A DNA stretch of 64,000 bases. Source: Petrosia ficiformis. Its lineage: Eukaryota; Porifera; Demospongiae; Haplosclerida; Petrosiidae. Shown here one piece after another: positions 50,501 through 62,686 of this stretch (position 1 is the first letter of the stretch; each line of letters opens with the position of its first letter). Both the position numbers and the translations under genes were made by a program. Under the pieces are notes generated by a model. That model made no database searches and was not told the DNA's origin. It saw only the letters and a list, made by a program, of their open reading frames with translations. The stretch is from assembly GCA_947044365.1 (NCBI GenBank), contig OX345638.1, positions 2,337,701 through 2,401,700 of the forward strand, in the 5' to 3' direction.

Positions 50501-53500
50501 AAAAATTTAATTTCTTTGAGTAAACTCAATTATTCTAAGTGATCCTGAGCTGGAGAAACAGTAGTCCTTTCAAAGCTTATGACACCACTCTGTAAAAATC
50601 CTAAATCCGTCCCTGTTAGTATTATAATTATTATTATAGTATTGAATACAGACATGCATACCTTCTACAGTAACATAACTGGAATCTAATAAGTGTCCAT
50701 TCTGATACTGGGCCCTACACTTATATTCCCCGGCATCATCAGGTATAACATCTACTATTATCAATGTGCTATGAACAGTATATTCATTATCGCTACTCTC
50801 AGTGACATTTCGTCTGTCTTGTGAAAGTATCGAAGCACTCTCATCTCCATATAGCCAGGTAATACTGGGATTCGGATAGCCTGTAGCTGTACATTGAAGT
50901 GTTAATGTTTCTGATTCATTGATATGGCTGGTTGGTGGTGAAGTGATTACTTGTTCTTTAGCTATAGTTAAGAGAAATAGGAAGAAAATAAGAAGAGTAG
51001 GAGAGGATAAGGAATGAGAGGAAGGAAATGAGAAGAGCAGGAGAGGATAAGAAGATAAGAAAATAAGAACAGAAGAAGAGGATAAGAAAATGAGAGGAAG
51101 GAAATGAGAAGAGCAGGAGAGGATAAGAAGATGATTAAGAAGAAGTGAATGATGGGATAAAAACAAAAAGTAAAATGAAAAAAAAATAAAGAGGAAGGAA
51201 TGATGAAAAGGGCTATGGCCCAGTTTGTCTAATCCAGATCAGGAGAGTACAAAGAGGAATACAAAGCAAAATGGATGAAGGGGGGCTGAGAGTAATACTC
51301 AAACTCATTTACGTATACCTACCTTCAATTATTACAAAAGCAGTTTCCATAGCAACAGGTGGAATCCCATTACTAGCTATACATGTGAAGTTATTCCCTC
51401 CAAAGTTAATCACATCATTGTTGAGAGAAAGTACAACACTAACTATATAAAGACCTTCATATACATAGCTAGTACCACAGCTGACAGAAAGACCATCATA
51501 TGAAATAGCTAAGCAAAAAAGGTAATATTAAATAAATGAGGAGCATGGATGTATGAATGAATGTATAGATAGATGTATTGATGATGGATGAAAGCAAGAT
51601 GTATAGATGGATTGGCGAAGATGGATATCATATGGGTTTAGTATTATAGTAATAACAAGATATAATTATAGAGAAAGGTTTGTATATTGTTTGTACATGT
51701 ATATTGTTTGTATATTGTGTACGTACGTACATAAACAATAACAAGAACTGCTAAAAAGTAAGAAAACAAGTAATTATAATATAAATATTATGTAGTTGGA
51801 TTTTAGTAACAATGAGAATATACAAACAATATACAAACAATATACTAACAATATACAAACAATATAAAACAATATACAAACAATACAAACAATATGCTAA
51901 CAATATACAAAGAATATACAAATGTACAAACAATATACAAACAATATACAAACAATATACTAACAATATACAAACAATATACAAACAATATACAAACAAT
52001 ATACTAACAATATACTAACAATATACTAACAATAATTATACTAACAATACATAAACAAGGACGGATTGTACAATAGCCATATATAATTGCTATACAGCAG
52101 AATGCCCACACTGTAGTAGTGATATAATTACATGATTTCATCGCATCCGAGTGGATGAATAGATGATTAATGGTTTTGTACTAATTAATGTAGTCACACA
52201 TTACAATACCTTTATCATCACCATAGTTACAATCAAGTTCTGCAAATGATACAGCTGGTGCTGGTTTACCCATTCCAGAACATGTCACTTGTGTTGATGT
52301 AGATTTTGGAACGGTATGTATAACAGTTTTAGGATTGATGGAAACAGTTGAAAGAGCTACACAATAGAAATGATTATGAACTTGTATCTTATGAATACTT
52401 CAAGTCTACTTTTAATTGTGTGTACTAATTTTAGAAATTTTAGTAACTAACATATTTATTTATTGCTAAAATTATTACAAGCTAAAATTACTAAAATTAG
52501 TACACACTAAAAATATATTTCATTATTAGGGAAATTAGGCGTGGCTCAGAAATTCACTAAGCATGCTAAATCCAAGTGTTTAAATATTGCTAAATTTAAT
52601 GGACACAATTACTAGTAGGCTTAAGGTATGTATATACAATCCCTTTGATCAGGGATGATTAATTAGTTAATTATATTGTAATTAATTATGTTACAACTTA
52701 TCGTATTGACACTCTATTTAGAAAATTGTAATATTTGCAAACAAGATACTATTGTTATTTTACTAATATAACATGCATACAGGATCCTGGGGGGAGGGTA
52801 CTGAGATACATTACCATTCCATTAATGAGATTCAATTTGTACAAATAGTGGAATGAAGGACTAATACAAGAATTGTTTAAGCCGCATAAATAAGTATCGC
52901 ATTTATCCAAAATTATTTTGAAGAGTACAGGATGGACATCTTTATAATTATATACTAACTATGCTTACCCTGGACTTCTAATTGTGCGATAACTTTAATA
53001 TCTTCTCCATGTGTACTAACAGCAACACATCTGTATGTTCCTTCGTCTTGTATTTGGACTCCAGTTATCATCAGAACACTGGTAGTGTATGAGGTCAATC
53101 CATCATAATACATTGTGGTAACGATATCAATAGTTTCTCCAGGGACAATTAACTCTCCTAGCTCTGAATTTTCACCATTACCTAGTTCAACAGTATCTGA
53201 ATGGTGTGTGAGAAAAACAGAAAGAAACAGACAGACAGATGGTGTGAAAGAAAGAGGAAAAGATAGTGATAGATAGACAAAATAGTGAAATAAAGAGAAA
53301 GAAACTCAGAGAGATGGTATGAGACAGAGAGGAGAAAATTAAATAAAGAGAGACGTATGTGTGTGTGTGTGTGTGTGCGAGACAGAGAGAGACAGACAGA
53401 GAGAGACAGTCTCATCTTCTCTCTTCTCCTCTCCTTTCCTTTCCTTTCCTCTCCTCTACTCTCAGGAAAGGAGGGAATTTGAGTGGAAAGGTATTTATGC

Positions 53501-56500
53501 ATGGAAATAACAAACCTGATCTATACCATGTAATGCTTGGAGCTGGTAATCCTGTAGCATTGCAGAATTGAGTCAAACTAGAACCAACAACAAGAGAATG
53601 TGTTTCTGCACCATCAGAAGAAATCACAGGTGGAACTATGAAAAGGGAGAGAGGAAAGAGTTGGAGTGATGCAATCATTCCAATTCTCGAAAAATAAACA
53701 TTATAACCTTCTTGGGGATAGTAAAAATTAGTCCTATAAATGCAATCCTTTGATGATCATTTTGAACTCCTCGTCTAATAACATTGTTTCATATGAACCA
53801 CACCAGTGATCACAATAACTTGATAATATTTATTAATGGTTGTGTTATAAATGATGAAATCACTGGTATTGTGTGACTAATGTTGAGATGGAATGGTGAC
53901 AGAAGGTAGAACGGGTACAGTGAAATGACTAGGATGCATGGTTTAATGAATGAATGAGTGCAATGATGGAGTGAGCGTGAATGAATAATGGAATAAATAG
54001 ATAGGATGACTGGTGTAGTGGAAGCGATATGAATTACTATTATTGGTGAACATTGGGTGTTAGTGAAGCTATTGGTATGTTAGTGAAACTATTGGTATAT
54101 TGGTGAAGCTGATGGTATATTGGTGAATTTGATGATATATTGGTGAAGCTGATGATATATTGGGGAAGCTATTGGTATATTGGTGAAGCTGATGATATAT
54201 TGGGGAAGCTATTGGTATATTGGTGAAGCTGATGGTATATTGGTGAAGCTATTGGTATATTGGTGAAGCTGATGGTATATTGGTGAAGCTATTGGTATAT
54301 TGGTGAAGCTGATGGTATATTGGTGAATCTGATGGTATATTGGTGAAGCTATTGGTATATTGGTGAAGCTGATGGTATATTGGTGAAGCTATTGGCATAT
54401 TTAATGGAAATATTAGTAATTACAAATTAATGATGTCATAAAGTTTATAGACAATTATCGTTTTTTGTTGCTTTTAAATTTTCTGTACATTAATTGCCAC
54501 TTACGATATTAGTATACAATACAAATATATAAAACGTAATTAACGTAAAACAAACCTTGAATATCCACAATAGCAATCCCTTTGTCAGTGCTACCAATTG
54601 TATTAGTAGCTACACACGTGTACTCTCCATCATAATCCAAACCATTAGTCACAACAGTCAAGTTACTCTCAACATACAAGGCTCCATTTATGAGCGACTC
54701 TGGTTCCCCAGGTGTAATTGTAATTCCTTCATCATCTGTTAGTAATACACCTGAGTTCAGCCAAGAGATGGTTGGAGCAGGATAGCCACTGGCACTACAA
54801 GTAAGAGAGAATCCTCCATCTTTTAGAACAGTTATATTATCTGGAAGTGTACTGGATAAGATCTGAGGTGCACCTGTGAAATTAAAATCAATAGTAAGAG
54901 TTATGTATGCATGTTAGACAAGACATGGAAACAAATAAATGTATAATACAGATAGGCAGGTATAAATAGACGGTTATATAGATAGTTAGATAGACGAACT
55001 GACAGACAGACAGATAGATAGAAAGACATCAATAGAAAGAGTTATGTATGCATGTTGGACAAGAAATTTCCAAACCTGCTATTAGGAAACAAACAGATGT
55101 ATAATATAGATATAGATAGGTATAAATAGATGGATAGATAGATAGTTAAAGAAACAGATAGACAAACTGACAGACAGACAGATAGACAAAAAGAAGACTA
55201 AAATAATCAGATACACTAGAATTAAGTAATCATACCTTGTACTATAACAGTTCCAGTGTCATTTCCATTAGAGATAGTGTTAGCTCCACTACAAAACACT
55301 TCTTTAGGACCAAATGAACTGGACAGAGAGATGTCTGCAATAGCTGTGACAATAAACACTCCAGCATTCTCATAACTAATACATGTCACTGTGAAATCTC
55401 CACTCTCTTCCTCTACAGAAACAAACAAACATAATAATTTGAATATATACTGCAACACTACAAACAATACTAATTATTATACCATTAGTCCATTGTCCAT
55501 GTACACTGACAACCACTGCCCATACTATTAGTCCATTGTACAACTAGTATTAAGTTAGCCTGTTCATACTGGCATATGAGATGCTTGATTCGGACCCTGC
55601 CAGCTGGGATGGCCTTGGTAGCTCAGTTGGTAGAGCATCTGTCTGGAGTACAGAGTGTCGTGGGTTCGAATCCCACCTGAAACTCTCATTTTCATTTTTC
55701 CATTGCCTCAGGTGTCTTTCTTTCTTTCTTTCTTTCTTTCTACATCTCTGATAACATCATGTACCATTGACCACCATTGGGCCTAATACTGAGTACATTA
55801 ATGGCTCCTTGTCTATATACACACTCACTACATATTATGTTTATACTTACTGCAACGTTACAAAAAACACTAATTATACCATTAGTCCATTGTTCATGTG
55901 CCACTGACCACCAATTGCCCTACCATTAATTACATTATTATCTATATAGTATTGGTCAATTGTCCATACCCAATGGACAGATGTAAGTTAAATTTAATAA
56001 AGCCACATATTTAATAATTGCATGTAACTACAGAGACCATACTAACCTTCTGGTGATTCTCCTAGTAATAAATCATAATGACATGTTATTCCTATAAATT
56101 GAATAGATGGTGCTGGAATACCAGAAGTAGTACAATTGATTGTTGAATCTCCACCACCATTGATATGGTTAACTGTCTTTGGATTAACTGATACACTAAC
56201 TGGAACTGTGAATTAATAATGAATATATGTATGAATAGATAGATGAGTGAATGTATGAATGGATGTCTGGTTGGATCGGTGGATGAATAGTTGGGTAGGA
56301 AGATGGATAGATAGGCTGATTAATAATGCAGTTGATGGATGGATATATAGACAGATAAATAAATGCTGAATGAATAGGATGGATAAAGAATGTGGATATG
56401 ATGGATCCATCAACAAATAGATAGCTATATGGATGAATGGATGGGTGGATGGATGGATGGATAGGTGGATGGATGGATGGATAGATGGGTGGATGAATGG

Positions 56501-59500
56501 ATGGATGGGTGGATGGATGGATGGGTGTGTAGTTGGATGGATGGATGGGTGTGTAGATGGATGGATGGATGGGTGGATGAATGGACGGATTGATGAATGG
56601 ATGGATGGATGGTTTGATAGATGGATGGATGGATGGATGGAAGGATGGATGGATGGATGGATGGATGGATGGATGGGTGGATGGATGGATGGTTTGATAG
56701 ATGGATGGATGGATGGAAGGATGGATGGAAGGATGGATGGAGGGATGGATGGATGGATGGATGGATGGGTGTGTACATGTAGTTGGATGGATGGATGGAT
56801 GGATGGATGGAAGGATGGATGGATGGGTGGATGAATGGATGGATTGATGAATGAAGGGATGGATGGATGGATGGATGCATGGATGGATGGGTGGATGGAT
56901 GGATGGGTGTGTAGATGGATGGATGGATGGGTGGATGAATGGATGGATTGATGAATGGATGGATGGATGGAAGGATGGATGGAGGGATGGATGGATGGAT
57001 GGATGGGTGGATAGATGGGTGGGTGTGTAGTTGGATGGATGGATGGGTGGATGAATGGATGGATGGATTGATGAATGGATGGAGGGATGGATGGATGAAT
57101 GGAAGGATGGATGGAGTGATGGATGGATAGATGGAAGGATGGAAGGATAGACAAATACCTTGAATATTCACAATAGCAATCAGTTTCTCAGTGCTACCAA
57201 TTGAGTTAGTAGCCACACAGTTGTATTCTCCATCATATTCCAAACCATTATTTACAACAGTCAATGTACTCTCAACATACACAGCATTGTTTGCGAGAAT
57301 CTGTGGGTCTCGTAATGATATTATAACTCCTTCTTTTTCTGTTAATAATCCATCAGCATTCATCCAGGTAATGTTTGCAGCAGGATAGCCACTGGCACTA
57401 CAAGTAAGAGAGAAGGTTTCACTATGTAAGAGATTTATTACTCCAGGTATTGTATCGGAGAGAATCTGAGGTAAACCTGTGAAATTAAATTCAGTAGTAA
57501 AGGAATTAATATGAGGTGTAATGATACAGTTGCTACGGAAACTGTTTGTTAACTGTCTGACATGTATTTCTGTAAATCTATCTTCCTCTGTCTGTTGGTC
57601 TGTGTCTGTTTGTCTGTATCTATTCATTTATAAAAATATTATAAGCACTTATCTTGTTAGACATACAGATATGAAAAGTCTCAGATTGAAAAAGGGGAAG
57701 ACACATCTAAGACAGACATATAGAGATGTAGTTATCTAATCTCATCATCATACCTTGTACTATAACAGTTCCAGTGTCATTTTTATTAGAGATAGTGTTA
57801 GCTCCGCTACAAAACACTTCTTTAGGACCAAATGAACTGGATAGAGATATGTCTGCAATAGCTGTAACAATAAACACTCCAGCATTCTCATAACTAATAC
57901 ATGTCACTGTGAAATCTCCACTCTCTTCCTCTACAGAAATAATAAACAATGCAATACTATAATACACAAAAACTAATTACACCAATAGTCCATTAATTGC
58001 CCATGTACCACTACAACCATTGGACCTATTACTAATCGCTCTTTGTCTACACACTCACTATACTATTGGCCAATACAATTAATACAATTACACCATTAGT
58101 CCATTGTTCATGTGTCACTGACCACCATTAGACCTACTACTGATTTACTCAATGGCCCTTAGTCTACACATTCACTATACTATTGGCCAATTGTTTATAC
58201 AATTACACCATTAGTCCATTGTTCATGTGTCACTGACCACCATTAGACCTACTACTGATTTACTCAATGGCCCTTAGTCTACACATTCACTATACTATTG
58301 GCCAATTGTTTATACAATTACACCATTAGTCCATTGTTCATGTGTCACTGACCACCATTAGACCTACTACTGATTTACTCAATGGCCCTTAGTCTACACA
58401 TTCACTATACTATTGGCCAATTGTTTATACACTTACACCATTAGTCCATTGTTCATGTGTCACTGACCACCATTAGACCTACTACTGATTTACTCAATGG
58501 CCCTTAGTCTACACACTCACTATACTATTGGCCAATTGTTTATACAATTACACCATTAGTCCATTGTTCATGTGTCACTGACCACCATTAGACCTACTAC
58601 TGATTTACTCAATGGCCCTTAGTCTACACATTCACTATACTATTGGCCAATTGTTTATACAATTACACCATTAGTCCATTGTTCATGTGTCACTGACCAC
58701 CATTAGACCTACTACTGATTTACTCAATGGCCCTTAGTCTACACATTCACTATACTATTGGCCAATTGTTTATACACTTACACCATTAGTCCATTGTTCA
58801 TGTGTCACTGACCACCATTAGACCTACTACTGATTTACTCAATGGCCCTTAGTCTACACACTCACTATACTATTGGCCAATTGTTTATACAATTACACCA
58901 TTAGTCCATTGTTCATGTGTCACTGACCACCATTAGACCTACTACAATTTACTTAATGGCCCTTTGTCTACACACTTACTGTACTATTGGCCAATGGACA
59001 GAGATGTAAGCTAGGAAGGAAAACAAATCATACTAACCTTCTCCTAGTATTAAATCATAATGACATGTTATTCCTATAAATTGAATAGATGGTGCTGGAA
59101 TACCAGAAGTAGTACAATTGATTGTTGAATCTCCACCACCATTGATATGGTTAACTGTCTTTGGATTAACTGATACACTAACTGGAACTGTGAATTAATA
59201 ATGAATATATGTAAGAATAGATAGATGAATGAATGTATGAATGGATGGTTCGATAGATGAATGGAAGAAAAAATATATAGATAGTGGATAGATCATGAAG
59301 GAATGGATGAATGAGCGGAATGATGGCGTGGATAGATGTTGTAAACATACCCTGTACTATAACTACAGCAATTTCTCTGTCTGCTGTAAAATCATCAACT
59401 GTAGCACCACATTTATACACACCCTGATCTGACACCTGTACATTGCTAATACTCAATTCACTAACAATAGACAACAGTCCATCAGACAATATAACTGAGT

Positions 59501-61827
59501 CACCAACACTCGCACTAATCCTATCTTTCACTTCCACTTCAGTATTCCCATGAAACCATGTTATATTGGGAGCTACTATCCCACTGGCATTGCATAACAA
59601 AATGGCTGTATCTCCAGTCTTGATTTGATGTGCTTCAATTGATCCATGGATAAAGACCCCATCTGTAATGCATTAGAAATATTTCATGGTCTAGTCTACT
59701 GTACTGTAGAGCAACATACAGCAAATTTTAAAACCAACTTTGTAACATACAGGATACATTTGTATAATTACGTATTATATTAGTTATAAGATTCATTTTT
59801 CGATTAAGGTTGGGTTCACCGGCATATTGATACAAAACTTTGAGTTGCATCCTTTGTGTTGTGGAAAAGTGATTGGTCAAATGCAACACAGCAGACACAA
59901 AGATAGAATCAGATCTGTTGTGTCTGACAGTGTTGAAGGGAGCACGTTGTGTTTAAATTACAATGCATTGATTTGACACAAAGAAACACAAGGCTTTGCA
60001 TTGATTCATTATGTGAACCAGTATTAAGGCTATTAAAACTACAACTAATGGAGAAGAGAAGATATTTTAGTCAGTGGTGTGTATACAGCTAGTCTTGCAG
60101 AACACTGCCTATAATCAAGCAAATGTCCAGTGAATTTGAAACTGAACTGTTACAAAAAATATGGGAAGCAGGACAAGAGTGGTGAAAATAGGTCAAAATG
60201 TCCAGTAGCTGGCTCACCGTTGATAATAGAAAAGTATAATTGGGCAGTAAAATACCAGCTGATATTTGAATAGCTATCTGCTGCACTTGTTTGGGAAACT
60301 GGGGATACTGGGTTCAATTCATAGGATGTAGCAGCTAGGTTTTCTCTCTTCGGCAATTACAGTGGAACCCCACTATTCCGGACACCCTTGGGACATATAT
60401 AAGTGTCCTGATTACAGGGGTGTCCTCATTTCAGGGTGAATTTATATTATAAAGCCCATTTTGTAAGTGTCCTTCAAACAAGGTGTCCTTGTTTCAGGGG
60501 TGAGTTTATATTATAAAGCACAGTTTGGGACATTTGTGAGTGTCCTTAATACAGGGGCATTCTCAATAAAGGGGTTCCACTGTATTTCAATGGAAGAGTA
60601 TAATAGCCAACAGAAAGATTATTCTGTCAAAAGGAAATTTCTACCTGAACCACCTCTTCATTCTAATTGTCTCCCTGAGAACACTATATTATATACATTC
60701 ACATACTGACAAACATAAATGTAGCATAAATGATGAATGTTACTTAAGGAATAATGTATATTACATGTGTTTTTATTTCAAATGTATATCATGTGTTATA
60801 TGCCTCATGTGTATATGCCATGTATATGTTCTGTGCTTTCTAGGAATTTATACATTCTATAGACTGCATTGTGCATTTCAGAAATTCCTTAAAAGCAGTC
60901 TATAAATTCCTAGAAAGCGTGGAGCATATTATAATTATTATATTACTGTCTTGTCAGCAATTTCTGCATGTATTATTTATTCACTACTATAAATAGTAAC
61001 AAAACCACAACCCACCTGCTATTTATAGTAACAAAACCACAACCCACCCGCTATTTATATAAAAAAATAGCATACCACTGCTAATAGCATTAACCATTTT
61101 CTCAAAATTGAATTGATTTCCATAACTCACCTAATACTTCCTGTGTAAAATTATATTGAGATGTACCGTTATTACTCACAGCCTGACAAGTATAAACTCC
61201 TGCATCATTCAACTCCACAGGACTAATTGACAATGTTGAGTTTCCCGATACTGTAATAGGATTTTCAGATAGTGAGAAACTCACATTAACACGAGAATCA
61301 GGTTCGGATATTACGACTCCATCTTTCAACCATTTGATTGTCAAGTTGGATTGAGGTTGAGCAAGAACAGCACATGTATATATGACACTGTCACCAATTT
61401 GAAGATTAGAAACGTCACGAGGGACTTCTTGAAAATAGGGAGAAGCTGAAGGAAAGGGACATATTTCAGCTATAAATATTAAATGTGAATGTGCAGGTAT
61501 GGAGTTACACATGTACAAGTATGTGACATACACATACAGATAGATACAGACACACAGACACACACAGACCCAAAGATACACACAGATACAGACAGACAGA
61601 CATACACCACACATATATTAACATTGCAGTACGACTGATAAATACGTAATATGTAAATCCATATATGTGTGCATGCATACGTACATACATACATACATAT
61701 ATATATACATACATAATTACATGCATACATACATACATACATATATATATACATACATAATTAATTACATGCATACATACATACATACATATATATATAC
61801 ATACATAATTACATACATACATACATA

Positions 61828-61885
<58 letters not shown>

Positions 61886-62655
61886 CATACATACATACAT
61901 ACAAACATACATATATATACATACATACATACATACATACATACGTTATACATATATACATACATTCATACATACATACACATACGTACGTACATACATA
62001 TATACATACATACATGTACATACATACATACATACATATATACACACATGCATACCATCCAATTGCAGTATAATATCAACAACCTGTGTTGCACCAATCA
62101 TATTCATGACTCCATTATCACCAATACATTTCAAATGCAATGATTTTTCCAAATGTAAATCATATATTGTCAAAATAGATCTTGTCATTAAAAACCCATT
62201 AGCGGAAGTATCTCGAATAATCTCTATTGCACAATTATCAGGAGCAGAAGAATCTCCCGTTTCTGAATACTCAGTAAAGAACTCTCCGTAATCCAAAGCA
62301 GCTTCTCCAAAAGTATTTTGCAAATTTCCACCTGCACATATTTCATTAAAAACCTCACCCTCACTTATCCAAATAATCTGTGACTCTGGATTTCCCTCAG
62401 CTACACACATGAAGGAAACTTGATTTTCTGCATTTATATTAATTTTTTTAATTGGTGTTGTTGTAGTAACTTCAGGAGGAACTGTAGGAAAGAACGTACG
62501 TATGTATGTACATATGTATGTATGTATGTGTGTATGTATGTATGTATGTATGTATGTATGTATGTATGTATGTATGTATGTATGTATGTATGTATGTATG
62601 TATGTATGTATGTATGCATGTATGCATGTATGTATGTATGTATGCATGTATATAC

Positions 62656-62686
<31 letters not shown>

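Larger units (their letters stand above)
54556..59210 (-). repeat. Recent intragenic duplication of three Ig exons
   Basis: The exon trio 59187-59038, 57930-57754, 57476-57159 (Ig5 and Ig6) is duplicated as 56205-56047, 55412-55236, 54873-54556 (Ig7 and Ig8) in the same order. The first pair is identical over about 150 bases including the acceptor flank. The second pair differs at a few positions (for example ATTTCCATTA and TTTTTATTA). The third pair is clearly diverged. Confidence 0.9.

Noticed and set aside
55612..55690. Functional tRNA-Ser(GGA)
   Set aside because: The acceptor stem does not pair and the long variable arm required for tRNA-Ser is missing.
56213..57627. Long minus-strand frames (313 and 400 codons) with HPSI repeats fused to an Ig exon
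   Set aside because: The real exon is 57476-57159 with a good donor; the rest is read-through into the (ATGG)n intron and, upstream, past the acceptor.
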